Below, one piece after another: positions 27,379 through 36,780 of a DNA stretch of 64,000 bases. Source of the DNA: Lentimicrobiaceae bacterium. Lineage in GTDB: Bacteria > Bacteroidota > Bacteroidia > Bacteroidales > F082. The position numbers and the translations under genes are program-made. How positions within the stretch are numbered: the first letter of the stretch is position 1; each line of letters starts with the position of its first letter. Location: positions 1 through 64,000 of the forward strand of contig JABJIE010000007.1 in the NCBI GenBank assembly GCA_018661505.1, given 5' to 3'. The notes below the pieces were generated by a model. That model made no database searches, had not been told where the DNA came from, and worked only from the letters and a program-made list of their open reading frames with translations.

Positions 27379-27576
27379 TTAAAAGATGGATATTTTAAGC
27401 CGCTAAAATAGTTTAAATCAAAGAAAACTATGTAGAAATAAACACCATTGTGTTACATCAATAATAATTAATCTTTAACCTGTTGTATAACACGACATTA
27501 AAAATAAATTGTATTTTTTGCTTTTTATCTCATTAATGCCGTTCTTTGCATCGAATTTTAACCAAAAATTAGACAT

Positions 27577-27810
27577 ATGTCAGATGTACGTGCAAAAGTA
27601 GTAAGCATAATTGTAGATAAGCTTGGTGTGGAAGAAAGTGAAGTAACTAATGAAGCAAGCTTCACCAATGATCTCGGTGCAGATTCACTTGATACAGTTG
27701 AATTAATAATGGAGTTTGAAAAAGAATTCAATCTTTCTATTCCTGATGAAGAAGCTGAGAAAATTGAAACAGTAGGTAATGCTGTTACGTATATAGAAGA
27801 ACACCAATAG
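27577..27810 (+). CDS. acpP: Acyl carrier protein
   Basis: Carries growing acyl chains on a 4'-phosphopantetheine arm during fatty-acid synthesis. The 77-aa acidic protein has the attachment Ser in [18 protein letters not shown] (Ser about residue 38) and the usual four-helix pattern ending [20 protein letters not shown]. It is the first gene of acpP-fabF-rnc, with only 10 bp to fabF. Confidence 0.97.
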   Translation: MSDVRAKVVSIIVDKLGVEESEVTNEASFTNDLGADSLDTVELIMEFEKEFNLSIPDEEAEKIETVGNAVTYIEEHQ

Positions 27811-27820
27811 AAAATTATTT

Positions 27821-29077
27821 ATGGAGTTAAAGCGTGTTGTAATAACAGGCCTTGGAGCGATAACTCCGATTGGTAAAAATGTAGAAGATTATTGGTCAGC
27901 ACTGCTTGCAGGTGTTAGCGGCGCTGCGCCAATAACTAACTTTGATTCATCAAAATTCAAAACGAAGTTTGCATGCGAAGTCAAAGACTATGATGCCAAG
28001 GAGTATTTCGATCGAAAGGAAGCCCGGAAGCATGATAGGTATGCCCAATTCGGGTTAATTGCCGGCTATGAAGCTATAACTGACTCAGGCCTCGATTCTT
28101 ACGATGATCTAAATAGAAATCGTGTAGGTGTTATATGGGCTTCTGGAATTGGAGGGCTAAACACCTTCCATCAATCTGTTTCAGAATACACCCTGGGTGA
28201 TGGTACCCCAAGATTTAATCCGTTTTTTATTCCAAAAATGATTGCTGACATTGCAGCTGGCCATATTTCCATAAAATATGGTTTTAGAGGGCCAAATTTT
28301 GCAACGGTTAGCGCTTGTGCTTCATCGGCTAACGCTCTTTCAGATGCCTACAATTATATCCGGCTAGGAAAAGCTGATGCTTTTGTGACCGGAGGTTCTG
28401 AGGCTGCGATAACAGAAAGCGGTGTTGGTGGCTTCAATGCCATGCACGCAATTTCAACCCGTAATGACGATCCAAAAACAGCATCACGTCCTTTTGATAA
28501 AGATCGTGATGGTTTTGTAATGGGTGAAGGTGGTGCTGGTCTTGTTTTTGAAGAATATGAGCATGCAAAAGCAAGAGGAGCAAATATATATGCAGAGGTT
28601 GTGGGCGCAGGGCTATCTGGAGATGCTTATCACATGACAGCGCCACATCCGGAGGGTTATGGAGCACAGCTTTGTATGCAGGCAGCCATTGATGATGCCA
28701 ACCTGAAAATAGAAGATATTGATCATATAAATACTCATGGCACATCCACTCCCGTTGGAGATATTGTGGAGCCAAAGGCCATTGTAAATCTATTTGGAGA
28801 TCATGCTTATAAAATAAACGTAAACTCAACCAAATCCATGACTGGCCATTTACTTGGTGGTGCAGGTGCTGTTGAGTCCATTTCAACTATCCTTTCTGTT
28901 AAAAATGATATTGTGCCTCCAACCATAAACCATTTTACTGATGATCCTGAAATTGACAACAACCTAAACTTTACTTTTCATAAAGCTCAAAAACGTACTG
29001 TCAACTATGGTCTAACAAACACCTTTGGTTTTGGTGGGCATAATGCCTCGTTGATATTTAAGAAGTTTGCTAATTAA
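27821..29077 (+). CDS. fabF: Beta-ketoacyl-ACP synthase II
   Basis: Condenses acyl-ACP with malonyl-ACP in fatty-acid elongation. The 418-aa length is standard. The Cys-His-His triad is visible: Cys in TVSACASSANAL (about residue 168), His in NTHGTSTPVGD (about 308) and His in KSMTGHLLGGAG (about 344). GFGGHNASLIF at the C-terminus is the conserved glycine loop. It lies between acpP and rnc; the rnc TTG start is 11 bp after its stop. Confidence 0.97.
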   Translation: MELKRVVITGLGAITPIGKNVEDYWSALLAGVSGAAPITNFDSSKFKTKFACEVKDYDAKEYFDRKEARKHDRYAQFGLIAGYEAITDSGLDSYDDLNRNRVGVIWASGIGGLNTFHQSVSEYTLGDGTPRFNPFFIPKMIADIAAGHISIKYGFRGPNFATVSACASSANALSDAYNYIRLGKADAFVTGGSEAAITESGVGGFNAMHAISTRNDDPKTASRPFDKDRDGFVMGEGGAGLVFEEYEHAKARGANIYAEVVGAGLSGDAYHMTAPHPEGYGAQLCMQAAIDDANLKIEDIDHINTHGTSTPVGDIVEPKAIVNLFGDHAYKINVNSTKSMTGHLLGGAGAVESISTILSVKNDIVPPTINHFTDDPEIDNNLNFTFHKAQKRTVNYGLTNTFGFGGHNASLIFKKFAN

Positions 29078-29088
29078 AACTTCCCGAT

Positions 29089-29820
29089 TTGCTTGGATGC
29101 AATAAATTACGATTTTACTTTTCTTCTGATAGGGATACTTATCAGGCAATAAAAAATATATTTGGTTATTGTCCTGGAAATATTCACTTATATAAGCTTG
29201 CGCTAAGGCATAAATCCGCGAGCACCAAAAGGCTAAATGGGCTAAAGCTAAATAACGAGCGTCTCGAATATTTAGGCGATGCAATATTAAGCGCCATTAT
29301 TGCAGATTACCTTTTCAAAGCATTTCCCTATGAAAATGAGGGATTCTTGACAGAAATGAGATCTAAAATTGTTAGCCGTGCTGCACTTAACAAGCTTTCA
29401 CATAAACTAGGCCTCAATCTATTAATTAAATCGGGGAAAGAATCAACCGCTAAAGCAAAATCAGCAGGTGGTGATGCCTTTGAAGCAATTATTGGTGCCC
29501 TTTATCTTGATAAGGGTTATAGCATTACCAAAAAAATATTAATAACAAGAATTGTTAATCTACATTTTGATATTGACCTTCTCATAGAAACCGAAATCAG
29601 TTATAAAAGCAAGCTCAATGAATGGGCTCAAAAGGGAAAACATGATATAAAATTTACCGTGGAAGAAGAGATTGGTGAAAAACACAAAAAACAATATTTA
29701 GTATCCGTGGAGATAGATGGTCAATCACTGGCTAAATCACAAGACTATTCAATCAAAGGAGCAGAAAACCTTGCTGCTGAAAAGGCATGGAATGTAATAG
29801 AAAAAAATCAGCTTACTTAG
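29089..29820 (+). CDS. rnc: Ribonuclease III
   Basis: Double-stranded-RNA endonuclease for rRNA and mRNA processing. The 243-aa protein begins at a TTG (29089), the only reasonable start: an in-frame TAA lies six codons upstream and the conserved FYFSSDRDTYQAIKNIFGY follows directly. The RNase III domain has NERLEYLGDAILSAIIADYL (about residues 51-70) and the second catalytic segment GGDAFEAIIGALYLDKGY (about 126). The C-terminal dsRNA-binding domain runs from SYKSKLNEWAQKG to SIKGAENLAAEKAW. It is the last gene of acpP-fabF-rnc. Confidence 0.94.
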   Translation: MLGCNKLRFYFSSDRDTYQAIKNIFGYCPGNIHLYKLALRHKSASTKRLNGLKLNNERLEYLGDAILSAIIADYLFKAFPYENEGFLTEMRSKIVSRAALNKLSHKLGLNLLIKSGKESTAKAKSAGGDAFEAIIGALYLDKGYSITKKILITRIVNLHFDIDLLIETEISYKSKLNEWAQKGKHDIKFTVEEEIGEKHKKQYLVSVEIDGQSLAKSQDYSIKGAENLAAEKAWNVIEKNQLT

Positions 29821-29880
29821 TTTATGTTATTTTAGCATCTTGCTCATGAATAAGATATTCACAAGGGAAATGAGAACTAA

Positions 29881-31212
29881 ATGAAACTTTCACTTACAAA
29901 AGGGAATAAGCCCTGGAAAAGAGATCAGCGTTTTGCAGATGCTGACAAGAAAAATCTCAAGCTGATTTTTTATGCCTTCCTAGTTGGTATTATAGCCGGG
30001 GTTATCGGTTCATTCTTCAGAATTGTATTGGTATATATTGAAGGTTTTAGGGACACTTTGTTTAATAATGCCGGACATGATGGTTGGATAAGCTGGTTGT
30101 GGCCCTTATTATTTGTAATAATCGGCATTATTGTTTCCATAATAATAGTTAACAAATTTGCTCCTGAGGCTGCAGGTAGTGGTGTTCAAGAAATAGAAGG
30201 CGCTCTTGATGATATAAGGCCCATGAGATGGAAAAGGGTTATACCCGTAAAGTTTTTTGCATCTCTTTTTTCCTTGGGAAGCGGATTACTACTTGGTAGA
30301 GAAGGGCCCACAATACAAATAGGTGCCAATGTTGGTAAAATGATAAAAGATATCTTTAAACAGTCGGAGGATAAAACAAACCCACTGATTTCTTCGGGTG
30401 CTGCAGCAGGGTTGGCATGTGCTTTCAATGCTCCATTTGCCGGAATCATATTTGTAATTGAGGAAATGCATAGTCAATTCAAGTATAACTTTTATTCCAT
30501 CGCTGCAATTATGGTTGCTTCTGGTACAGCAGACTTGGTGGTTAGGCTAATAGTTGGTCCTCATCCCTCGATTGAAATGACAATATTTCAATCTCCACCC
30601 ATTTATGCGCTTTGGATGTTCGCCATATTGGGTGGCTTGTTTAGCTTCATTGGTTACGCCTTTAATAAGCTTCTGGTTGTTACCTTGGATATTTTTAAGA
30701 ATATTTCAAAAATGGCCATTTTGCTTGTGGGGATAATTGGAGGAATAATAATTGTCATTATTGGTGTTTATTTTCCTGAGGTGATAGGGGGTGGATACCA
30801 TACGATTTATAAGGCTCTTGGACATTCATTTACTATCTATACATTGGTTTTAGTTTTATGTGTAAGATTTGTGCTTACCATATTGAGCTACGGAATAGGA
30901 GTACCTGGTGGAATTTTCGCACCAATGGTGGCTTTAGGGGTTATTTTTGGTATGCTCTATGGTAATGTTATGGATAATTATTTCCCAGAATTAATTCCTC
31001 ATGCTGGGGTGTTTGCTGTTGCGGGCATGGCGGGTATGTTTGCCGCGGTGGTAAGGGCTCCAATTACAGGACTGGTTCTTGCCATTGAGATGACCTCAAA
31101 TTATGAGCTTATTTTACCCTTGATTATAACTACGGTTACGGCTTCAGTTGTTACCGCCCAACTAGGTAATGAGCCAATATACACAACTCTTTTAAGGCGT
31201 TCCTTGAAGTAA
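29881..31212 (+). CDS. ClC-type chloride channel/transporter
   Basis: A 443-aa inner-membrane protein with about ten hydrophobic helices. Ion-pathway motifs are AAGSGVQEIEGAL (position of GSGIP; about residue 98), GREGPTIQIGA (gating Glu, about 140) and GIGVPGGIFAPMVALG (GxFxP, about 345). The proton-path Glu is kept in FVIEEMHSQFKY and a Tyr near EPIYTTLLRR matches the central tyrosine. Together these suggest a proton-coupled chloride antiporter more than a pure channel. There are no C-terminal CBS domains. It stands alone, 60 bp after rnc. Confidence 0.9.
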   Translation: MKLSLTKGNKPWKRDQRFADADKKNLKLIFYAFLVGIIAGVIGSFFRIVLVYIEGFRDTLFNNAGHDGWISWLWPLLFVIIGIIVSIIIVNKFAPEAAGSGVQEIEGALDDIRPMRWKRVIPVKFFASLFSLGSGLLLGREGPTIQIGANVGKMIKDIFKQSEDKTNPLISSGAAAGLACAFNAPFAGIIFVIEEMHSQFKYNFYSIAAIMVASGTADLVVRLIVGPHPSIEMTIFQSPPIYALWMFAILGGLFSFIGYAFNKLLVVTLDIFKNISKMAILLVGIIGGIIIVIIGVYFPEVIGGGYHTIYKALGHSFTIYTLVLVLCVRFVLTILSYGIGVPGGIFAPMVALGVIFGMLYGNVMDNYFPELIPHAGVFAVAGMAGMFAAVVRAPITGLVLAIEMTSNYELILPLIITTVTASVVTAQLGNEPIYTTLLRRSLK

Positions 31213-31524
31213 CGTGCGCTTAATTTTGTTCCATTATACGCTAAATAGCTCATTCAATCCCATCCTTTTGATCAAAAAGTTTATAACAATTAGTAATGTT
31301 GCATGTCTTTCGTAACCGTTTGCGGTAATTATATAATCCTACCTCCTAGCGTTTTATTATCAGCACATTCCTTATTATATAAGTATTGACTTTACTAAAT
31401 TACACTTGTTAACATTTCTGGTATTACATATGCTGAACGTTTAAATAGTATAAAAACGGTTATTATTTGACATATTTTTATCGACGTCCTAATAATGAAG
31501 TCTTTAACGTTTAAATTTTTGCTT
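31213..31524. other. Intergenic region upstream of amt, no gene seen
   Basis: No open frame with protein-like translation on either strand. It contains a 12-bp palindrome, TTTTGATCAAAA, near 31266-31277. I see no convincing Bacteroidota promoter or known nitrogen-regulatory site; the amt promoter is probably in the last 100 bp. Confidence 0.5.
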
Positions 31525-32835
31525 ATGAAGAAGATTATTACTCTGATTTTACTAATTGTGTTTCCAGCCTCAATTTTTGCCACAAATGAGGTTGACACAG
31601 GTTCCACGGCATGGATGTTAACATCAACAGCTTTGGTATTATTAATGATCCCAGGCTTGGCTATGTTTTATGGTGGTTTGGTAAGATCAAAAAATGTATT
31701 GGGCACAATGATGCATAGTTTTGTTGCCATGGGAATCATGAGTGTTTTATGGGTGGTTGTTAGTTATAGCATGTGTTTTGGTGATAATATTCTTTGGGGG
31801 TGGTTTGGATGGAATAGTGATTATTTATTTCTCAGGGGTATAGACGATAAAATAATGGAGGGCGGCGTGCCAGAGCTTGTTTTCTCGATGTTTCAGGGTA
31901 AATTTGCTATTATAACACCCGCTTTAATTGCTGGGGCTATTGCCGAAAGAGTTTCATTTAAAGGATATGTAATGTTCATAGCTCTATGGGGAATAATTGT
32001 ATACAACCCTCTATGCCATTGGGTATGGGCTGAAGATGGATTCCTTTATAATTTAGGACCAATGGGAGCAATCGATTTTGCAGGAGGAACTGTTGTTCAT
32101 ATATCCGCAGGAGTCAGCGGTTTGGTTGCTGCCATTTTTATTGGAGTACGTAGAGGATATCCACAAAGACAAATGAGACCTAATAACCTTATTATGACGC
32201 TAATGGGTGCTGGTTTACTCTGGGTGGGCTGGTTTGGATTTAATGCAGGAAGCAGTATATCAAGTAGTCTTACCACCGCACAAGCATTAACAGCAACCCA
32301 AGTGGCTGCTGCATCGGGGGCTCTAATGTGGATAATCATCGAATATTTACATTTGGGTAAAGCAACTGCGCTGGGATTTGTTTCAGGAATACTAACTGGT
32401 TTAGTAGCTGTTACACCAGCGGCTGGAGTTGTTCAGCCTATTGGAGCTCTTGTTCTTGGAGCTGTGGCATCATTAATTTGCTATTATGCCATTATAATGA
32501 AAACTAAATTAGGTTATGATGATAGCTTGGATGCATTTGGTATACATGGAGTGGGAGGTGTTGTGGGGGCATTATTGCTTACGTTTTTTATTCGCAACAG
32601 TTGGATAGCAGAAGCAACAGCTTTAAGTAATGGCGGTTGGAGTGTGTGGTTACAACTTGGTGTACAAGCAGCGGCTGTATTTATCGCAATCGCCTATGCA
32701 ACAATTGGAACGCTAATCATTTTATGGGTTGTGGATAAAACCGTTGGTATGCGGTCTAAAACCCAAGACGAATTACAAGGTCTTGATTATGCCTATCATG
32801 GCGAAAGAGGATATGGTATGCTTAATCCAAATTAA
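31525..32835 (+). CDS. amt: Ammonium transporter
   Basis: Trimeric membrane channel that takes up ammonium/ammonia. The start at 31525 gives 436 aa beginning MKKIITLILLIVFPASIFA, a cleavable signal peptide as in other Amt proteins; an ATG ten codons upstream would only add a non-conserved lead. About eleven membrane helices follow. Pore residues are visible: AIDFAGGTVVHISAG (substrate-site Asp and first pore His) and DAFGIHGVGGVVGALL (second pore His). PMGAI, GWFGFNAGS and the C-terminal DELQGLDYAYHGERGYG are family hallmarks; the C-terminus contacts PII. The PII gene follows after 11 bp. Confidence 0.95.
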   Translation: MKKIITLILLIVFPASIFATNEVDTGSTAWMLTSTALVLLMIPGLAMFYGGLVRSKNVLGTMMHSFVAMGIMSVLWVVVSYSMCFGDNILWGWFGWNSDYLFLRGIDDKIMEGGVPELVFSMFQGKFAIITPALIAGAIAERVSFKGYVMFIALWGIIVYNPLCHWVWAEDGFLYNLGPMGAIDFAGGTVVHISAGVSGLVAAIFIGVRRGYPQRQMRPNNLIMTLMGAGLLWVGWFGFNAGSSISSSLTTAQALTATQVAAASGALMWIIIEYLHLGKATALGFVSGILTGLVAVTPAAGVVQPIGALVLGAVASLICYYAIIMKTKLGYDDSLDAFGIHGVGGVVGALLLTFFIRNSWIAEATALSNGGWSVWLQLGVQAAAVFIAIAYATIGTLIILWVVDKTVGMRSKTQDELQGLDYAYHGERGYGMLNPN

Positions 32836-32846
32836 AAACTAATATT

Positions 32847-33197
32847 ATGAAATTAATAACGGCTATAATAAGAAATAACCGGCTTGATTTGGTCCGTGAG
32901 AGCCTAATCGAAGCTGGCATCGAAAGAATTACTGTGAGCAGAGCATCAGGGCATGGGAAGCAGATAAAAGAAGAGGTTTATAGAGGTCAAAAGTTAGTTC
33001 CTGGACTAATTCCAAATATGAGAGTTGAAATTGCTGTTAATGATGAATTTGTGGATGTTGCAATAAGTGCAATAATAGATGCCGCACGTACGGGTGAGAG
33101 TACAGGCGGTGAAATTGGTGATGGTAAAATATTTGTAACGGAGCTTAAAGAGTGCATAAGAATAAGAACCGGTGAACGAGGCAGTGAGGCCATATGA
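32847..33197 (+). CDS. glnK: PII nitrogen regulatory protein (GlnK-type)
   Basis: Trimeric signalling protein that binds ATP/ADP and 2-oxoglutarate and blocks the adjacent Amt channel through its T-loop. At 116 aa it is 4 longer than usual. The T-loop (about residues 37-55) reads GHGKQIKEEVYRGQKL and keeps the uridylylation-site Tyr in VYRG. The B-loop reads ARTGESTGGEIGDGKIFV (about 85-102), in which STGG is an extra insert relative to the common ARTGEIGDGKIF. The C-terminal IRIRTGERGSEAI is conserved. Amt-PII pairing is the normal context. Confidence 0.93.
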   Translation: MKLITAIIRNNRLDLVRESLIEAGIERITVSRASGHGKQIKEEVYRGQKLVPGLIPNMRVEIAVNDEFVDVAISAIIDAARTGESTGGEIGDGKIFVTELKECIRIRTGERGSEAI

Positions 33198-33206
33198 TTT
33201 TATGTA

Positions 33207-33566
33207 TTAAAATGTCAACACCTTGTCACAAGATACTGTCCATTGAGCAAACTCTTTCATGTTACTTAACTTAATCCCAGGGATGAATTCGAGTTTATCA
33301 ATCCCTCGAGCCTTGGAACAACCCCCACAACTTTTTACTTCTGCGCCATTTCTTATTACAGATTTTAACATTCTTTCTATGTTATAAAATCCATTGGGAG
33401 TATTCTGATGTGGTAAGCCACATGTAACAGCATCGGCAAGTAAAAAAACATTCACTGCCACCTCATCAGTATGCTCTTTCTGCAATGTCATGGCCATTCG
33501 CAATGCATTGTATGCTTTTTCTGTTCCGTAAGGAGCATCATTGATTATAATTAAAATGTTTTGCAT
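33207..33566 (-). CDS. DsrE/DsrF-like family protein
   Basis: A 119-aa cytoplasmic protein of the DsrE-like fold, found in sulfur-relay and persulfide-handling proteins. It opens with ILIIINDAPYGTEKAYNALRMA (residues 4-25, in part), continues VNVFLLADAVTCGLPHQ and has a Cys-rich loop VKSCGGCSKARGI (about 78-90), the usual site of the reactive Cys. The C-terminal EFAQWTVSCDKVLTF is also typical. The sulfur substrate is unknown. It converges on the PII gene with 9 bp between stops. Confidence 0.85.
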   Translation of the reverse strand: MQNILIIINDAPYGTEKAYNALRMAMTLQKEHTDEVAVNVFLLADAVTCGLPHQNTPNGFYNIERMLKSVIRNGAEVKSCGGCSKARGIDKLEFIPGIKLSNMKEFAQWTVSCDKVLTF

Positions 33567-33630
33567 TTGATTTATGTATTAGGTTTCCAAGTGAGTTTCG
33601 TAAAATTATAAAGAAATAAAATAGTAATTG

Positions 33631-34038
33631 TTAATCAAGCCCCCAAACTTTAATAAGGTCATCTGGAAGCTCTGGCCTACCCCGTTGGTTTATTGCAGTT
33701 CCAACCACAAGAGCCTTAATTACAAGCTTATTGTCTGGAATCCTATAAATATGCTGAACAAAACCAAATCTTAATGGTGATAACCTTTCCATTTTTAAAA
33801 CAGAAGTAAACTCATCACCTCTCTTGAGGGGTGTCTGGTAATCAATTTCAACTCTTTTTACAACAAGGTTTATACCCTTTTCGCTTAAAACGGCAAAGTC
33901 CAAGCCCAATGATTTAATGTATGTGTGACGTGTATGTTCGAGATAATTTTGATATACGGAGTTATTAACTATTCCCTGCAAATCACATTCGTAATCTCTC
34001 ACCTCCATATCACACGTGAAGGCAATATCTTTCATCAT
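33631..34038 (-). CDS. Acyl-CoA thioesterase, 4-hydroxybenzoyl-CoA thioesterase (YbgC-like) family
   Basis: A 135-aa hotdog-fold enzyme likely to hydrolyse acyl-CoA or acyl-ACP thioesters. The catalytic Asp segment is YECDLQGIVNNSVYQNYLEH (about residues 17-36), followed by RHTYIKSLGLDF and the strand VVKRVEIDYQTPLKRGDEF (about 61-79). The substrate cannot be predicted. It starts with two Met codons; I kept the first. It is divergent from trpS, about 190 bp away. Confidence 0.85.
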   Translation of the reverse strand: MMKDIAFTCDMEVRDYECDLQGIVNNSVYQNYLEHTRHTYIKSLGLDFAVLSEKGINLVVKRVEIDYQTPLKRGDEFTSVLKMERLSPLRFGFVQHIYRIPDNKLVIKALVVGTAINQRGRPELPDDLIKVWGLD

Positions 34039-34195
34039 GATTGTAATCTTTTATGATAATTTTACTACAAATCTAAAAAAGCAGTTGTTCAATTTTACAA
34101 ACTCTTATAATATCTCTGGTAAATATTATTGCACATTACATTAAACGTGTTAAGTTATCGGAACAAATTTAGTAATCAAATTCTCATGATTTTAG

Positions 34196-34203
34196 TACTT
34201 TTG
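34196..34203 (+). promoter_or_regulatory. Bacteroidota -7 element (TACTTTTG) of trpS
   Basis: Exact TAnnTTTG, 24 bp before the trpS ATG. The -33 region lacks a clear TTG. No T-box or Trp leader was recognised. Confidence 0.45.
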
Positions 34204-34227
34204 CTCCCTTAAAACAATAGTAATGCA

Positions 34228-35235
34228 ATGGGTAATAAAGAAATAGTAGTAAGCGGAATACGTCCAACGGGAAATTTACATCTGGGAAATTATTTTGGCG
34301 CTATTAAGAATTTCGTTAAAATGCAAGAAACTAGTCAGTGTTATTTCTTCATTGCAGATTATCACTCGCTTACGACTCATCCAACACCCGGGGACCTACA
34401 AAAAAACGTAAAACAAGTTTTGATTGAATATTTAGCTGCAGGACTTGACCCCGAAAAAGCAACGCTTTACCTTCAAAGCGATTTACCAGAAACAGCTGAG
34501 CTTTATTTATTTTTGAACATGAATGCATATCTTGGAGAGCTTGAGAGAGTAACCACGTTCAAAGAGAAAGCAAGAAAACAACCAAACAATGTAAATGCTG
34601 GTTTGTTAACATATCCAACCTTGATGGCGGCAGATATTATTATTCATAAGGCAGCAAAAGTGCCTGTTGGAAAAGATCAGGAACAAAACCTTGAAATGAC
34701 AAGAACTTACGCTAGAAGGTTTAATAATATGTACAGCAAGGATTATTTTCCAATACCAAATGCGTATAACTTTGGTGAGCAATTAGTAAAAATACCCGGT
34801 CTTGATGGATCAGGTAAAATGGGTAAGTCAGAAGGAGAGGGTAATGCTATTTTTCTAAATGATGACCCAAAAACACTGCGTAAAAAAGTTATGAGAGCTG
34901 TTACCGATAGTGGTCCTACAGAAAATAATCAAAAAAAACCAGAAGCTATTCAGAACCTCTTCACGCTGATGAAAGTCGTTTCAAAACAAGACATTATTAG
35001 TCAGTTTGATGATATGTACAACGATTGTACAATAAGATATGGTGACCTCAAGAAACAGTTGGCAGAAGACATGGTGATCTTCACAGAGCCATTCCGTGAA
35101 AAAATTTCTGAATTATCTGCAAATGAAGATTATATCAAAAAGGTCATGAATCAGGGTGCTGAAAAAGCTCGAGAAAGCGCACAAAAAACCATAAATGAAG
35201 TTCGTGAAATAATAGGATTCCGAAAATATCATTAA
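34228..35235 (+). CDS. trpS: Tryptophanyl-tRNA synthetase
   Basis: Class I synthetase charging tRNA-Trp. The 335-aa length is standard. The HIGH-like motif is RPTGNLHLGNYFGA (about residues 11-24) and the KMSKS motif is SGKMGKSEGEGNAI (about 196). VGKDQEQNLEMTR (about 150) and YADYHSLTT-like IADYHSLTTHP are family features. It is the first gene of a likely trpS-hflX pair, with 28 bp between them. Confidence 0.96.
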   Translation: MGNKEIVVSGIRPTGNLHLGNYFGAIKNFVKMQETSQCYFFIADYHSLTTHPTPGDLQKNVKQVLIEYLAAGLDPEKATLYLQSDLPETAELYLFLNMNAYLGELERVTTFKEKARKQPNNVNAGLLTYPTLMAADIIIHKAAKVPVGKDQEQNLEMTRTYARRFNNMYSKDYFPIPNAYNFGEQLVKIPGLDGSGKMGKSEGEGNAIFLNDDPKTLRKKVMRAVTDSGPTENNQKKPEAIQNLFTLMKVVSKQDIISQFDDMYNDCTIRYGDLKKQLAEDMVIFTEPFREKISELSANEDYIKKVMNQGAEKARESAQKTINEVREIIGFRKYH

Positions 35236-35263
35236 TTACTTTTACACACATAAGCACTAAGAT

Positions 35264-36463
35264 TTGCTGGATAAAAAAAATAATTCCATTGTAAAAAATC
35301 CTGAAACAGCTGTTATTGTTGGGTTAATCACCAATAATCAACAAAAGGAAAAGGTTAATGAATACCTTGATGAGCTAGCTTTCCTCATTGAAACAGCAGG
35401 AGGTAAGCCTGTGAAGCGATTTACACAACCCCTAGATTATCCAAATGTAAAAACATACGTTGGCTCTGGAAAGCTTGACGAAATAAAACAGTACGTAAAA
35501 GCTGCTGAAATAGATATGGTGGTTTTTGATGATGAATTGGGTGGCTCTCAAATTAGAAACTTAGAAAAGGTGCTTGAATGCAAAATCATAGATCGTACAA
35601 ATTTAATCCTTGATATATTTGCTAAACGCGCCCAGACATCACACGCAAAGGTTCAGGTAGAGTTGGCTCAATATCAATATCTTCTACCAAGACTGACGGG
35701 TATGTGGACTCACCTTGAGCGTCAGCGTGGTGGTATAGGGTTGCGTGGTCCTGGAGAAACAGAAATTGAAACAGACCGTAGAATTATTCGAGACAAAATA
35801 AGCTTGCTAAAAAAGAAATTACTGCAAATAGACAAGCAGATGGCTACCCAGCGTAAAAATAGAGGTCAGCTGATAAGAGCAGCACTTGTTGGATACACAA
35901 ATGTGGGTAAATCTACAATAATGACACTGCTATCCAAATCGGAGGTATTTGCAGAAAACAAACTGTTTGCAACACTGGACACAACTGTAAGAAAAGTTGT
36001 TGTTGACAACCTTCCATTCCTTCTTTCGGACACCGTGGGTTTCATAAGAAAATTACCCCATGGCCTGGTGGAGTCTTTCAAGTCAACATTAGATGAGGTG
36101 CGCGAATCTGATATTCTTATACATGTTGTTGACATAAGCCATCCCGAATTTGAAGATCAAATTAAAACAGTAAATGAAACACTAACGGAAATTGGTGCTG
36201 GAGATAAAAAGGTAGTAATGGTTTTCAACAAGGTTGATGCTTATAAGTGGATTGAAAAGGATGCTGATGACCTAAGCCCATCTTCCAAAGAAAATATTAG
36301 CCTCAATGATCTTCAAAAAAGCTGGATGGCAAAAGATAATAATCCTTGTATATTCATATCTGCAAAAACGAAGCACAATTATCATGAGTTTCGTAAATTA
36401 CTTTATGACAACATTCGTGATATTCATTCCATAAGATACCCCTACAATAATTTTCTCTACTGA
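35264..36463 (+). CDS. hflX: Ribosome-associated GTPase HflX
   Basis: GTPase that binds and splits stalled or heat-damaged ribosomes. The 399-aa protein begins at a TTG (35264); the family N-terminus (TAVIVGLITNNQQKEKVNEY) follows with no better ATG. The HflX domain has KTYVGSGKLDEI, VFDDELGGSQIRNLEK and the linker RGGIGLRGPGETEIETDRR (about 155-173). The G domain has G1 GYTNVGKST (about 207), G3 DTVGFIRKLPH and G4 NKVD (about 319). Confidence 0.95.
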   Translation: MLDKKNNSIVKNPETAVIVGLITNNQQKEKVNEYLDELAFLIETAGGKPVKRFTQPLDYPNVKTYVGSGKLDEIKQYVKAAEIDMVVFDDELGGSQIRNLEKVLECKIIDRTNLILDIFAKRAQTSHAKVQVELAQYQYLLPRLTGMWTHLERQRGGIGLRGPGETEIETDRRIIRDKISLLKKKLLQIDKQMATQRKNRGQLIRAALVGYTNVGKSTIMTLLSKSEVFAENKLFATLDTTVRKVVVDNLPFLLSDTVGFIRKLPHGLVESFKSTLDEVRESDILIHVVDISHPEFEDQIKTVNETLTEIGAGDKKVVMVFNKVDAYKWIEKDADDLSPSSKENISLNDLQKSWMAKDNNPCIFISAKTKHNYHEFRKLLYDNIRDIHSIRYPYNNFLY

Positions 36464-36493
36464 ATATAAATAGCCCATCATAGTATATAATTA

Positions 36494-36685
36494 CTATTTG
36501 GCTATTACTTTATCTAGCAGTCTGTTTTTTCGATTATTTAGGCTGGTAATAATAAGCCTATAATTATCATTATTATTGGGCAAAAACAAATTAATGGTAT
36601 CGGCATATTGATACAGGGTTTCCCACTCTAAAGTGGTTGTAAAGTCTGGCTTTCCCTTATTATCAGCCCTTTTTCCAAAATAGCT
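36494..36685 (-). pseudogene. C-terminal fragment of a decayed gene
   Basis: Sixty-three codons are open on the minus strand, ending at a TAG at 36494-36496, with a clearly protein-like translation (SYFGKRADNKGKPDFTTT, then LEWETLYQYADTINLFLPNN, then YRLIITSLNNRKNRLLDKVI). There is no start codon in the fragment and an in-frame TAG lies directly upstream (36686-36688). It looks like the surviving 3' end of a longer gene. The family is not recognised. The remaining bases of the 36464-36780 gap hold no other feature I can support. Confidence 0.45.
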
Positions 36686-36780
36686 CTATACCTTGTGAAA
36701 AGCGTTGATAAAATTGGAAATGGTAACTATCTTAAAACAAAAACTTAAATAGTTTAGTTTTACCAAAAATAATTGTTGAA

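Noticed and set aside
27400-27576. Promoter for acpP
   Set aside because: TTG and TATTTTTTG are present but the -7 box has one base too many and the spacer is about 26 bp, outside the usual range.
28434-28886. 150-aa minus-strand frame inside fabF
   Set aside because: It is the antisense shadow of a fully conserved fabF, rich in His/Gln/Leu with no recognisable domain.
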